DNA from: Candidatus Heimdallarchaeota archaeon
GTDB lineage: Archaea; Asgardarchaeota; Heimdallarchaeia; Heimdallarchaeales; Kariarchaeaceae
NCBI GenBank assembly: GCA_030149205.1
Contig: JASBSB010000006.1
Location: forward strand, 124,001-188,000
Direction: 5' to 3'
DNA length: 64,000 nt
The notes beneath the pieces were generated by a model. The model was not told the origin of the DNA. It saw nothing but the letters and a program-made list of their open reading frames with translations, and ran no database searches. Numbering within the stretch: the first letter of the stretch is position 1; every line of letters starts with the position of its first letter. The translations under genes were made by a program, and so were the position numbers. This document shows, piece after piece, positions 17,451 through 26,091 of the stretch.

Positions 17451-18755
17451 TCAAGACCCTTGTTTCTTCAGATTCTCCATCTTTTTTGCATGTACTTCCT
17501 GTACCTCATGTTTGCCATTCAGATGACCACCTCCCTGTAATCTGGATATAATCGGAAAATATAATGGGTTAACTTTTCCTGCTGCTTTTGAAGCAAAAGG
17601 GGTCCCAACTAAAGGCATGAAGGTATGAGAGTGAATTTTTGCACCCATTTCCACAAGACTCTCCATTAAAGATATTGTGAGAAGAATATCCTCCTCCAGC
17701 TCTCCCGGTAACCCAAAGATTATGTCAACATCTACTTGAAATCCAGCATCTAAAAGGAGTCTAGTTGCTCGGAGGACCTCAGCTGAGGAATGACCTCTGT
17801 CACTTAATTTAAGTAAATTATCGGAACCTGATTGACCACCTAATATTACTTTCTTACTATCAGAAAATTCTCTCATAATTTTCACAGAGTCTAAGTTTAT
17901 TGTTTCTGGACGTACCTCAGATGGAAAAGATCCAAAAAACACCTTTCCAGAAATTGGAAGGGCTTTACGAACCCCCTTCAACATCCTTGCCAATTCTCCC
18001 AAATTTAATGATCTACCATCACTTGATGCGTAGGACAATGCATTGGGCGATATAAATCGTATTTGTGTTCTATCTTTAAAGTATTCAACTAGGATCTTAA
18101 CATATTTCCAAATAAGTTCAGGGCTCCTGTGTCTTACACTAAGACCTTTTGACCTAATCTGACAAAATCTACACTTCCAAGCACACCCTCTTGTAATCTC
18201 AATGGGTCGAAATAATTTATGTTTTACAGAAAATGGAGGGTACATATCTAAGTCAATTTGTGGTGGTTTAGGTGTCTTTTCCATTTCTCCGTCGTTATTT
18301 AGATAAGCCAATCCTCTCACTTCGTTAACTTTTCGATCTTGAAAAACTTGCCACATTAAAAATTCAACCAGTGTAATTTCACCTTCTCCCAAACACACGT
18401 AATCCGCATGGTTCTGGAGTGCTGAAAAAGGAGCACCACTAGGATGAGGCCCTCCCACTAAGGTAACTGTCTCTTTTCCCAGAGCATGTAGCTGAGATTG
18501 TAGTTCTTTGAGGTTACGGCCGATTGTTTCATACTGTGTAGAAAAGTAGCTTGCTGCAATAATAACTTTATTAATTTCTTCTCCTAGCTCATAAATCTCT
18601 TTAAATTCTGAATTCACTCTTGGTAAAACTATTCTTAAATCCCTCAATATTGGATGAATATCAAGTGATGCGATTAGTGCACTAATCGCATTTGCATTGA
18701 TTCTTGAATAAAAAAAATATAAAACAACATCATTAAGCTTAGAGGTTAAAATCAA
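17451..18755 (-). CDS. B12-binding-domain radical SAM protein (archaeal MJ1487-like)
   Basis: A 434-residue protein starting at TTG 18755. The N-terminal 180 residues form a cobalamin-binding-like Rossmann domain (GKETVTLVGGPHPSGAP, then GEGEITLVEFL). This is followed by a radical SAM core whose cluster motif is CAWKCRFCQ (Cys-x3-Cys-x2-Cys) in EITRGCAWKCRFCQIRSKG. The C-terminal block FMPLVGTPFASKAAG is typical of the archaeal TIGR04013/MJ_1487-like group. Enzymes of this layout often perform methylations or rearrangements using SAM. The substrate is unknown. No typical B12-binding histidine motif is obvious, so cobalamin binding is uncertain. Confidence 0.83.
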   Translation of the reverse strand: MILTSKLNDVVLYFFYSRINANAISALIASLDIHPILRDLRIVLPRVNSEFKEIYELGEEINKVIIAASYFSTQYETIGRNLKELQSQLHALGKETVTLVGGPHPSGAPFSALQNHADYVCLGEGEITLVEFLMWQVFQDRKVNEVRGLAYLNNDGEMEKTPKPPQIDLDMYPPFSVKHKLFRPIEITRGCAWKCRFCQIRSKGLSVRHRSPELIWKYVKILVEYFKDRTQIRFISPNALSYASSDGRSLNLGELARMLKGVRKALPISGKVFFGSFPSEVRPETINLDSVKIMREFSDSKKVILGGQSGSDNLLKLSDRGHSSAEVLRATRLLLDAGFQVDVDIIFGLPGELEEDILLTISLMESLVEMGAKIHSHTFMPLVGTPFASKAAGKVNPLYFPIISRLQGGGHLNGKHEVQEVHAKKMENLKKQGS

Positions 18756-18804
18756 CTAGTACACCTTTCCTAAGCAAATAATGGTTTAACAAGTAGTTCA
18801 TTCA

Positions 18805-19617
18805 TCACAAATCAGTCTGTCCTAAATCAACAGTAACGTTTTGACCAGTTATAACATTTGTAGTTAGAAGAAGAGCTAAGACTGGAAACATGTCTTCTGT
18901 GTTTAATTCCCCTCTAAGAGGATTCTTTTGCTTAACTAGATCTATTTCTGACTGAATACTACTGGAATTCTTCTCTGCTTTCAATTCAAGTTCCTCAATA
19001 TGTCTTGCAGTCATTACATACCCTGGAACAATTCCGTTGACCAAAATATTAAAATCTGCTCCTTCTTTTGCTAAAGCTTTAACCAGCATATGAACTCCTG
19101 CTTTGGCAACTGCGTAAGGAAGTTTATAGCCACTGGGCTTTATACCTGTCGTTGATCCAAAGAAAACCATGTGCCCACCATCACTGTTTTGTAACCAGTC
19201 AAAGATGTATTTTGAAAAAGTGTATGCAGAGGTCAAATTTAGATTGAGAACTTTAGTAAATTCCTCAGTTTTTAGTTTGCTAACAGGTTTGTTGAACAGG
19301 CTTCCACCAACCAAATGAATAAATCCATCTAGCTTTGGATATTTTAATCTCGCAGATTTTATTGCCCCAGCAATTGACTCAGTATTGAAATAATCACAAT
19401 AGAAAAAATCCAGAAGATCTTGAGGGTATCTGGCTTTAATTTTATTGGTGAATTGTTCACTGTTCTTTCCACCGAACCCTATAACTTGATACTCATTGTC
19501 TAGGAGGTATTCAGTGAACTCTTGACCCATATTACTCCCAATGGCTGAAATTGCAATTATTCGTTTATCCGAAGGAAGAATGATATCCTCTGCTTGAACC
19601 TCATTTGAACCAATCAT
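18805..19617 (-). CDS. short-chain dehydrogenase/reductase
   Basis: A 270-residue SDR. The cofactor region near residue 25 (AISAIGSNMGQEFTEYLLD) is a diverged version of the Gly-rich turn. FIHLVGGSLF corresponds to the family NNAG-type segment. The catalytic Tyr-x3-Lys is in LPYAVAKAGVHML, with the serine in FFGSTTG. The end (ITGQNVTVDLGQTDL) is standard. Substrate unknown. The nearest downstream gene on the same strand is the radical SAM protein, but there is no clear shared pathway. Confidence 0.85.
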   Translation of the reverse strand: MIGSNEVQAEDIILPSDKRIIAISAIGSNMGQEFTEYLLDNEYQVIGFGGKNSEQFTNKIKARYPQDLLDFFYCDYFNTESIAGAIKSARLKYPKLDGFIHLVGGSLFNKPVSKLKTEEFTKVLNLNLTSAYTFSKYIFDWLQNSDGGHMVFFGSTTGIKPSGYKLPYAVAKAGVHMLVKALAKEGADFNILVNGIVPGYVMTARHIEELELKAEKNSSSIQSEIDLVKQKNPLRGELNTEDMFPVLALLLTTNVITGQNVTVDLGQTDL

Positions 19618-19764
19618 AGATGAAATTTCTAATAATTTAATTTAAGATTTTGGGAATATCTTACCTTGTCAGCAGTTGTGGAATTTATCATACAAGTCGG
19701 ATGTTGTCATTCAAAATCTTTAAGTTTACCCTGAATTACCCAAAGATGGGACTCAGTCCCATTT

Positions 19765-19869
19765 GGCTTGGTGGTGCAGTTAGGTCAAACATTTGAGACT
19801 CTCAATTTACAAGGGAACTCTCAAGACCCGGGTTCAAAATACAAATCTATGAAAATCCCGGCCAAGTCA
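19765..19869 (+). tRNA. tRNA-Glu(CTC) with two introns, one in the T loop
   Basis: Folded by hand. The acceptor GGCTTGG (19765-19771) pairs with CCAAGTC (19862-19868), and A73 is at 19869. The D arm starts GTGC. The anticodon stem TGAGA/TCTCA (19794-19798/19819-19823) closes a loop with anticodon CTC at 19801-19803. Intron 1 is 13 bases (19805-19817) at the usual 37/38 site: helix CTCT/AGGG with bulges CAA and AAC. Intron 2 is 17 bases (19839-19855) in the T loop: stem CCGGG/CCCGG, helix TTCA/TGAA, bulges AAA and AAT. Removing both gives loop TTCAAAT and a 75-base tRNA. Confidence 0.9.
19839..19855 (+). other. non-canonical tRNA intron in the T loop of tRNA-Glu
   Basis: A 17-base insert in the T loop between the sixth and seventh loop bases. 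Its flanks form the complete bulge-helix-bulge recognised by the archaeal splicing endonuclease: outer helix CCGGG/CCCGG, central 4-base-pair helix TTCA/TGAA, and a 3-base bulge on each strand, with a two-pair stem inside the intron. The cut positions predicted from the bulges agree exactly with those needed to restore a 7-base T loop. Confidence 0.85.
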
Positions 19870-19904
19870 TCAAATTTATGTTACCTTACCTTATTCATAA
19901 TTTA

Positions 19905-20384
19905 CTATTCAAACTCTTCATCGAGATAATCTGTGGAAATTTTTTGTTGTTCCTTGTTGGATTCATACTCTTCCCATAACCGTTGTGACACATAGATTGG
20001 CGCATCATTAACAACAGCCAACAATGTCGCATTACTTGGAATCATTGAGAAAGCTACACTTCGCTCGAAACCTTCAGGTGTCAACCATATAGTTGCCTGA
20101 TATACTGAAGTTCCAGGAACAGTCGCATCAATTTCCACTCTATCAACCACTGCAAGCTGCCCTACAAGATCATAAATTCTTAAACGTGAATCCTTGTCAA
20201 CCTCCTTTGATTGGTGTGCTGAGATAGCAACTGCAATATCAACAGGAATCATACTCATTAAAAAATCGCGACCATTCTCCAAAATGAACCTTAGAAAGGG
20301 TAAAGTAGCTTGATCAACGACAAAGTTCGGGTTAGAGAGGGTTAAAACTTGAACTTTCTGAACTAGCAGATATTCATCAACCAT
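19905..20384 (-). CDS. DUF151 (bifunctional-nuclease-like) protein
   Basis: A 159-residue protein with the DUF151 pattern: an N-terminal strand, then LRFILENGRDFLMSMIPVDIAVAIS where the family has the glycine/isoleucine block that contacts the trimer. A middle strand pair (VDRVEIDATVPGTSVYQATI) follows, and the C-terminal NDAPIYVSQRLWEEYE corresponds to the conserved APIFV-x-E segment. A plant member was described as a bifunctional nuclease; archaeal and bacterial roles are not established. The family match is by pattern only. It ends 35 bases from tRNA-Glu, in convergent orientation. Confidence 0.6.
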   Translation of the reverse strand: MVDEYLLVQKVQVLTLSNPNFVVDQATLPFLRFILENGRDFLMSMIPVDIAVAISAHQSKEVDKDSRLRIYDLVGQLAVVDRVEIDATVPGTSVYQATIWLTPEGFERSVAFSMIPSNATLLAVVNDAPIYVSQRLWEEYESNKEQQKISTDYLDEEFE

Positions 20385-20467
20385 TTTCTTCTATATATGT
20401 TATATCAATCCGACTTGAAAAGCTTTACCCTTTAAGAAAATCACTTCATGTTCATTTTTAATCAAAA

Positions 20468-21283
20468 TCAACTTAAAAGGACAACCACTCCAATTAATAG
20501 ATCACTTAGAATCATTGGTGTTGCCAGAAACAAACTTGTTCTAAATTCAAACCCTTGAAAATATTTAATTGAAATCGCAGATACAATTAACCCTGAAAAT
20601 ACGGTGATGGTGAAAATTATATTGAATGCTAAAAGATTAAGATAGATGTTTTGTAAGTACAATACATAGACACTCACACCCATTAATGCTCCTGGAACCA
20701 TACTAATTATCCTAACCGTCAGTACTGGTACTCTTAATGATTCCTGAGGAAATCTTAACATGAACAATTCACTCATCAGGAGTATAACAAAACCTATTAC
20801 AAACGCAGATAAATCGTAATAGAAGGAGAAAGGAAACTTTACACGGTATAATGCGCTGCCAGCGAATGCGACTCCCGATATTCCCAGCAGAATACTTACT
20901 GCAAGAATGATTAATCCCCAGAATAGTCCCATCCCTGACTCCCAAAACTTACTATAATCCACTGGTTGACCCGATTCATCTGTTGTGGATTCTGTACTTA
21001 TCCTGCTGACATGTGCCTTTTGTTGTATATTCATGAAATTTATCAGACCTTGTTCCTCAGCAAGTGTTCTTCCTAAACTTGTCAGTGAGTATAAACCGCT
21101 TTCTTTCTTTTCAACCAATGGATCTAAAACTTTGAGATGGTGATAAAGAGACCCGGGTTTAAGCCTTGTATGAGAAATTAACTGTGAATAGCTTCTAGGT
21201 TCTGAGAATAGGAATATGACAATCTCTTTACGTGTTTTGTTTTTTATCTTTGGCAAAATATCCAGATAATCAATTTTATCCAT
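20468..21283 (-). CDS. membrane-anchored winged-helix regulator
   Basis: A 271-residue protein. Residues about 5-85 are an ArsR-like winged helix (IKNKTRKEIVIFLFSEPRSY, then HTRLKPGSLYHHLKVLDPLV and a wing). The rest holds five or six hydrophobic segments starting near residue 118 (GLFWGLIILAVSILLGISGV). This is a one-component membrane regulator layout seen in archaea. It lies 34 bases downstream of the sequon-rich surface protein gene (21318-22370) on the same strand, so the two are probably co-transcribed. It may sense the envelope (inference). Ligand and target are unknown. Confidence 0.72.
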   Translation of the reverse strand: MDKIDYLDILPKIKNKTRKEIVIFLFSEPRSYSQLISHTRLKPGSLYHHLKVLDPLVEKKESGLYSLTSLGRTLAEEQGLINFMNIQQKAHVSRISTESTTDESGQPVDYSKFWESGMGLFWGLIILAVSILLGISGVAFAGSALYRVKFPFSFYYDLSAFVIGFVILLMSELFMLRFPQESLRVPVLTVRIISMVPGALMGVSVYVLYLQNIYLNLLAFNIIFTITVFSGLIVSAISIKYFQGFEFRTSLFLATPMILSDLLIGVVVLLS

Positions 21284-21317
21284 TTCAAAACCTAATTTTC
21301 AATGTTGTACGTAATTA

Positions 21318-22370
21318 TTAACTTCTTCTTCGATACACAACCAACGTAACTAATATCAATGCAGTTGCACTAATTAAGCCTAATGCAGTTGGTGACATAA
21401 ATACGTCCATGAAAGATGGGGATGTTGTACTAGCGGAGCTTGTTGGTGCAAAAGCTGTATTTAACACTAAAACTGCGGTAGGAGAGACTCCAATAGAAGG
21501 ATCGTAAGATATTGAGGATCCATGTGCAAAAGTTAGAGCGAATACTTTGCTATCACCAACAGCATTGGCTAAAACAGGAGTGACCTTCCCGTCAACTTGT
21601 GCTGTTTTATCCCATTTGAAGAACATTGGAACATGCGAGTTAGAATCATTCATTTGAGTTCCGTTAAAATTCCCTTTAGAATCCATATGACCCTTGGTTC
21701 GAGCTTCATCCATCATATTTTGTCGTCCATTATCAGAGTTACCTATTTTATGTAAGACAGCTAATTTTGATGCGCTAGAGATGTATGGGTAATTCAGATA
21801 GAGAGACCATTTCCAAGCGAAGGGTGTAGATGTGGTGGTCTTATTTACTTCAAGCACCATTTTAAAAACATTGGAACTTTTACTTGTAATTTCATAAACT
21901 GTTGAGTTACTAGTCATAGTTTTCTTAACTGGGTTTAAGGTTGTAGAATTAAGACTAAACTCTGAGAGTATAGTTGAATTTTGACGATATTGCGTTGTAC
22001 CATTAAATTCAACAAGTTTTGTTAGGGATACAGAGAAGGTATTAGAGTACTGTGACTCCATGTTACGACTACCAGAATCTGCCATATGAGTCCTCATGGT
22101 ATTAGAGGGCGAAGCAGATATTGTAAGTGTAATCTGAGAGGTGATAGTTACAGTTCCAGTAACATTCATACCTGTTCCATTGTTGTGAAATCCATTGTCT
22201 CCAAATTGGACATGATCCATTCCTGAGGGGTTGTTGTGTCCAGGAGGAGACATCGGAGGTTCAGTAGGCCGATTAGTTGGTTGATGGTCTCCTTGTGCAA
22301 ATGCAGCACTGAAACCAAACAACAAAACTAATGAGAGGGTGAAAGCAATCAATAATCGTGTTGATTTCAT
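21318..22370 (-). CDS. secreted, membrane-anchored surface protein rich in glycosylation sites
   Basis: A 350-residue protein. Residues 1-26 (KSTRLLIAFTLSLVLLFGFS) are a signal peptide, residues 30-60 are Pro/Asn-rich, and the body has many Asn-x-Ser/Thr sequons such as NGTT, NSTI, NSTV, NKTT and NGTQ. A C-terminal hydrophobic helix (PTALGLISATALILVTLVVY) ends in RRRS, so it is anchored with the body outside. No enzymatic motif is seen. The body could be an archaeal surface-layer-associated or sensor protein. It is paired with the membrane regulator downstream. Confidence 0.7.
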   Translation of the reverse strand: MKSTRLLIAFTLSLVLLFGFSAAFAQGDHQPTNRPTEPPMSPPGHNNPSGMDHVQFGDNGFHNNGTGMNVTGTVTITSQITLTISASPSNTMRTHMADSGSRNMESQYSNTFSVSLTKLVEFNGTTQYRQNSTILSEFSLNSTTLNPVKKTMTSNSTVYEITSKSSNVFKMVLEVNKTTTSTPFAWKWSLYLNYPYISSASKLAVLHKIGNSDNGRQNMMDEARTKGHMDSKGNFNGTQMNDSNSHVPMFFKWDKTAQVDGKVTPVLANAVGDSKVFALTFAHGSSISYDPSIGVSPTAVLVLNTAFAPTSSASTTSPSFMDVFMSPTALGLISATALILVTLVVYRRRS

Positions 22371-22549
22371 AAGTACTAATCATCCTGATTCTTTTCAAAG
22401 ATTCACTACAAATTTCGGTTGAGGTTTCCTCAAATCTCAGTTGAAACTTAAAAATATTAAGGGGCAAACCCCTCTATTACAAGTTTAGGTTAATTTTGAA
22501 AAAATGTGCACATTTGAAAGATTAATGTATATTCTATGAATCGTAAAAT

Positions 22550-23209
22550 ATGGTGAAAATTGAGACCCATGTTGTAGGTCCATTACAAACAAACTGTTAT
22601 TTGATAATCCTTCCATCAAATCGAGTCTTGATGATTGACCCGGGAGGCCCCGAAGTTGAAATAATTGCTAAACAGGTAAAAACTGATGGTCAGATTATTT
22701 CAGATATACTGGTGACACATGCACATTTCGATCATTATAACTGGGGAAAATTGGTTAAGAATATTTTTGAAAAAGCAAAAATATGGATTGGGGAGGAGGA
22801 TTCAAAGATATTACCTGAAATATTTGATTGGGGAAACAATTTCAACATCTCGACACCTCAGTACTTTGATCCTGATGAGCTGATTCAGAAGAACACGACC
22901 TTGGAATTTGATAATCTAAGCCTCACCTGTATTGACTCACCAGGACATACTCCAGGTTCAACGGTCTATTTTTTGAAGGAAATGAAAGTTGCCTTCACTG
23001 GTGATGTATTGTTCAAACAGTCCATAGGAAGAACAGATTTTCCATTCTGTGATCCTGGGGATATGGAATCAACTCTTCTTCACCTAACTAAAATTCTACC
23101 TGATGAAACTAGAATATTACCTGGACATGGTGAAAGTACCTCAATGGGAGAAGAAAAATCCTCTAACCCGTTTCTTATCTCACTATCAAGGGGATTAAAC
23201 ATTTTTTAG
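22550..23209 (+). CDS. MBL-fold metal hydrolase (glyoxalase II-like)
   Basis: A 219-residue metallo-beta-lactamase-fold protein. The zinc ligands are visible: THAHFDHYNW (H-x-H-x-D-H), GHTPGS, FTGDVLF and a final GHGE. The start HVVGPLQTNCYLI is that of the small glyoxalase-II-like branch. Family members hydrolyse thioesters such as S-lactoylglutathione. With a possible bacillithiol pathway in this genome, a bacillithiol thioester could be a substrate, but this is inference, since the branch is broad. ATG start at 22550 with an AT-rich box about 20 bases upstream. Confidence 0.87.
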   Translation: MVKIETHVVGPLQTNCYLIILPSNRVLMIDPGGPEVEIIAKQVKTDGQIISDILVTHAHFDHYNWGKLVKNIFEKAKIWIGEEDSKILPEIFDWGNNFNISTPQYFDPDELIQKNTTLEFDNLSLTCIDSPGHTPGSTVYFLKEMKVAFTGDVLFKQSIGRTDFPFCDPGDMESTLLHLTKILPDETRILPGHGESTSMGEEKSSNPFLISLSRGLNIF

Positions 23210-23394
23210 ATTCAATCTTTGAATTTGGATAATTGCTAACCTAGAGGGGATTTTGTTTCCTTTCTCTGTAGTTTTGCTCAAATCAATACTAAAATTCAAA
23301 TATCAATAGAATCCCCAAAGACAAGAAACACACAATAGTAAACAATTAAATACGTGTATGTTTACTATTATAACTATAAAAAGAGGTAGACAAC

Positions 23395-23664
23395 ATGCAA
23401 TTTTGTCCAAAATGTGATGCATTACTCATATTAGACCCTAAAAAAAGCAAACCAGGGAAGCCAGTTTTGAAATGCAGAGATTGTGATTACTCTTCGAGTG
23501 ATAAGTCCAAAGCTAAGGATTATGTTTTATCTGAAGAGGTCGCTCATTCAGAGAAAGATACTATAGAAATCGTTACTGAAACTGAAAACGATAATATTTC
23601 ATCTGAGATTCGAGAAGAGTTAACAGAACAATACAGAGAAGCTATTGAAGGATTTGATTATTAG
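23395..23664 (+). CDS. TFS/RpoM-type N-terminal zinc ribbon protein
   Basis: An 89-residue protein. The N-terminal ribbon has CPKCDALLILDPKK then KCRDCDYSS, the pattern of the first zinc ribbon of archaeal TFS/RpoM and eukaryotic Rpb9. The C-terminal TFIIS-like ribbon with the acidic hairpin that stimulates RNA cleavage is absent. In its place is an acidic, Glu-rich tail. It cannot work as a standard cleavage factor; it may be a polymerase-associated paralogue or an unrelated ribbon protein. It is followed after 5 bases by an unknown gene, probably in one transcript. Confidence 0.68.
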   Translation: MQFCPKCDALLILDPKKSKPGKPVLKCRDCDYSSSDKSKAKDYVLSEEVAHSEKDTIEIVTETENDNISSEIREELTEQYREAIEGFDY

Positions 23665-23669
23665 ACCTT

Positions 23670-24854
23670 ATGGATAAATACTCAGATCCATTTGTGATTA
23701 ACAATCTAAAGTTCCCAGGAAAGGGTAGATTAATTGAAGGTTCACTCTATAGGAAGGGTAATTTAACCAGAATTGGAAAAGAACCTTTCATACTATCTAG
23801 AGCCTTAGGTGAAGATCCGAAAATAATTGATGGGAAAAATGGGGTGATCCTTCCCACTGTTCGTGACAAATTATCTTGGATCAATCCTAATATCTCACAA
23901 AATGAATTGAGAGGGATTGAAGATAATATGATAAAAGGAGGGATAGAAATAACATCATTTCGATCACAAAAAGAGTTATCAAGGGTTGGTTGGTTAAGTC
24001 TTGGCAGAAAAATGAAAACAATCTTATCACCTCAGAATAATATTCTTGGCTCTTTAAATTTCATAGAGAGATGGTATAATCTTCAAGTATCTGGTGAGTT
24101 GCCGGAATCTCAACTTATTGTTGAATACAATGAGTTACCAAATTATTTAAAGGAATATCAATCACCCTGTTCACATCAGATTAATGAACACAGAATCCAC
24201 GAAAACAATAAGAAAAATCCGATGATATCACTTTGGCCAACATCCGTGGAATATTTCTATGCAGACGATGAGTTTACAGCAAAAAACAAACAGCAAGTTG
24301 CTCAAAACAAGTTCTCAACTTTAGAAGAAGAAAGAAGGATTATGAAACTTCCTAAGATTGAACATAAACTCTTGGGAGCAACATATGGAGAATCAAATTC
24401 AACGAACCGCATCCTCTTCCTATATAACCTCCTGTTTGATAAAAGTCACACTAAAAAGTTACAAAACTTTGTTCTACCATTGCGGAGTAAAATTCAAAGA
24501 AAGAATCTCATAAAATCATACCTTGCCAATCAATACACAATAGCTGTGGGGAATCAAGAAATCGGGTCCCAAGACTCCGAGTATAAATTTGGTTTGCCTC
24601 TCAGACCTTTCACCTCATCAATATTAGTAACTTTGTTTTCAGAAAACTATTCTTCACTCTATGAAAAGTTACTTGGTAACCAGAAGGACAGGTATGTTCA
24701 TGACCACACCCAAAGTGAAATTCCTAACAATTTTACAGTTCAAAACAAAACAAAACCTAAGACAATTTCACCTTATGAAGGGATTGAAATTGAGATTCAG
24801 TGGGAAACCACTATTTCAATTAAAAATAATGAAATCTTTTTGATTAGTGATTAA
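23670..24854 (+). CDS. unknown protein downstream of the TFS-like gene
   Basis: A 394-residue basic, asparagine-rich, soluble-looking protein with no motif I recognise. There are no membrane segments and only one cysteine (SPCSHQ). It starts 5 bases after the stop of the ribbon gene, so translational coupling is likely. Its Asn/Lys-rich composition resembles fast-evolving lineage-specific proteins. Function unknown. Confidence 0.65.
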   Translation: MDKYSDPFVINNLKFPGKGRLIEGSLYRKGNLTRIGKEPFILSRALGEDPKIIDGKNGVILPTVRDKLSWINPNISQNELRGIEDNMIKGGIEITSFRSQKELSRVGWLSLGRKMKTILSPQNNILGSLNFIERWYNLQVSGELPESQLIVEYNELPNYLKEYQSPCSHQINEHRIHENNKKNPMISLWPTSVEYFYADDEFTAKNKQQVAQNKFSTLEEERRIMKLPKIEHKLLGATYGESNSTNRILFLYNLLFDKSHTKKLQNFVLPLRSKIQRKNLIKSYLANQYTIAVGNQEIGSQDSEYKFGLPLRPFTSSILVTLFSENYSSLYEKLLGNQKDRYVHDHTQSEIPNNFTVQNKTKPKTISPYEGIEIEIQWETTISIKNNEIFLISD

Positions 24855-24891
24855 AGGTAATGGTTAACTAGAGCCTAGTGAATTTGATTTA

Positions 24892-25860
24892 GTGGAAACC
24901 GCAATAATCACTGGTGTCACAGGGTTAGTTGGGTCAACTTTATCGGTTCAACTTAAAAAGCACGGATTCCGAGTCATCGGGTTAGGGAGGGATAAAACTA
25001 AACTTCAAAGTTTAGAACAGCAAGGTATTGAAACCATACAATTTGATTTGACTGACCCCCTTGAACACTATCCCATGTTTCCATCAGATGCAATTTGGTA
25101 CCATTGCGCTGCAGCCATCTCAGGAAGCACAGAATCCGTCCTTGAGGAGGTAAATGTTTTAGGAACAGAAAAAATAATTCAGGCCGCTACAACCTCAAAA
25201 GCAAAACAATTCATTCAAATTTCATCTATTGCAACCTATAAACTAAGTTTCACAGAACCAATAAAAGAGTCAAGTCCACTTGAACCAAAGTCCGTTTATG
25301 GTAAATCGAAACTGAAAGCTGACGAATTATTAACTAGTAAACTTTTACCTTTTCCATTTACAATAGTGAAACCCCCATATATCATTGGTCCAGGGGATAA
25401 GAATTTCACATATGAGTTGGTTAATCGTCTGAGAAATAGAAAACTTCCAATCTTCACAAAATCAGGGACAATTGGAGTGATAGATGCGAGAGATTTAGCT
25501 GAATTACTATATCTACTCACACAACATCCAGAAATTAATAATCGGATCGTAAACGTCCAGGGAAATCAGGTTAATTACGAAGACCTTGTTCAAACCATTG
25601 TTAGAACTTGCAATTTACCGAGTCCCAAGAGATACAACTATTATTTTATCATATTTGTTGCATTGATAAACGAGGTGGTCTCCAGACTATTAGGTAAAAA
25701 TCCAGATAGGGGTTTATCGAGGTATCGGATTTATACACTCACTAGCTACAGAAGTTTAAACACAACAATATTAGACAATCAAATTCAAAAATTATATATT
25801 TCAATCAGGCAAAGTATCGAGGATTGGTGTGTGGAAAATAAAGCACAGAGAGGGAATTGA
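24892..25860 (+). CDS. NAD-dependent epimerase/dehydratase (extended SDR)
   Basis: A 322-residue extended SDR starting at GTG 24892. The cofactor motif is IITGVTGLVGSTLSVQLKK (G-x-x-G-x-x-G). The catalytic serine lies in IQISSIATY and the Tyr-x3-Lys in SVYGKSKLKADELL. Members act on nucleotide sugars, flavonoids or sterols; the VKPPYIIGPGD block is shared by all. The neighbours do not identify the substrate. Its 3' end overlaps the 3' end of the convergent tRNA-Cys gene by 19 bases. Confidence 0.86.
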   Translation: METAIITGVTGLVGSTLSVQLKKHGFRVIGLGRDKTKLQSLEQQGIETIQFDLTDPLEHYPMFPSDAIWYHCAAAISGSTESVLEEVNVLGTEKIIQAATTSKAKQFIQISSIATYKLSFTEPIKESSPLEPKSVYGKSKLKADELLTSKLLPFPFTIVKPPYIIGPGDKNFTYELVNRLRNRKLPIFTKSGTIGVIDARDLAELLYLLTQHPEINNRIVNVQGNQVNYEDLVQTIVRTCNLPSPKRYNYYFIIFVALINEVVSRLLGKNPDRGLSRYRIYTLTSYRSLNTTILDNQIQKLYISIRQSIEDWCVENKAQRGN

Positions 25861-25924
25861 ACCCCCGTACATGGTTGTCTTCAAAATATTGCAGACCACT
25901 GCATAGCCACTCTGCCATCTGTGC
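25842..25924 (-). tRNA. tRNA-Cys(GCA) with a 12-base intron
   Basis: Folded by hand on the minus strand. The acceptor GCACAGA pairs with TCTGTGC, and base 73 is U, the identity base expected for Cys. T arm GGGGG-TTCAATT-CCCTC. The D arm starts GCAG. The anticodon stem GTGGT/ACCAT closes a loop that becomes CTGCAAA (anticodon GCA) once 12 bases (25877-25888) between positions 37 and 38 are removed. The central helix of the splice motif has one G-A mismatch, so it is a relaxed version. The 3' end lies inside the end of the convergent epimerase gene. Confidence 0.88.
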
Positions 25925-26091
25925 AAATAGGCAAACTCCTGACTGTTTTTCCCTTAATAATCATTTCCTTAGAGATTAAGTCAAATCACACTCATCTGAT
26001 ATTCCCTTTCAAGGAGGTGGACACAATATCTTAATTCTTGTCACTTTAAGAAGAATAAAGATATAATCTAAGAAAATAAAGTACCAACAAG

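Noticed and set aside
19651-19764. Mobile element or attachment site beside tRNA-Glu
   Set aside because: No integrase, no repeat of the tRNA 3' end and no change in gene style were seen around it.
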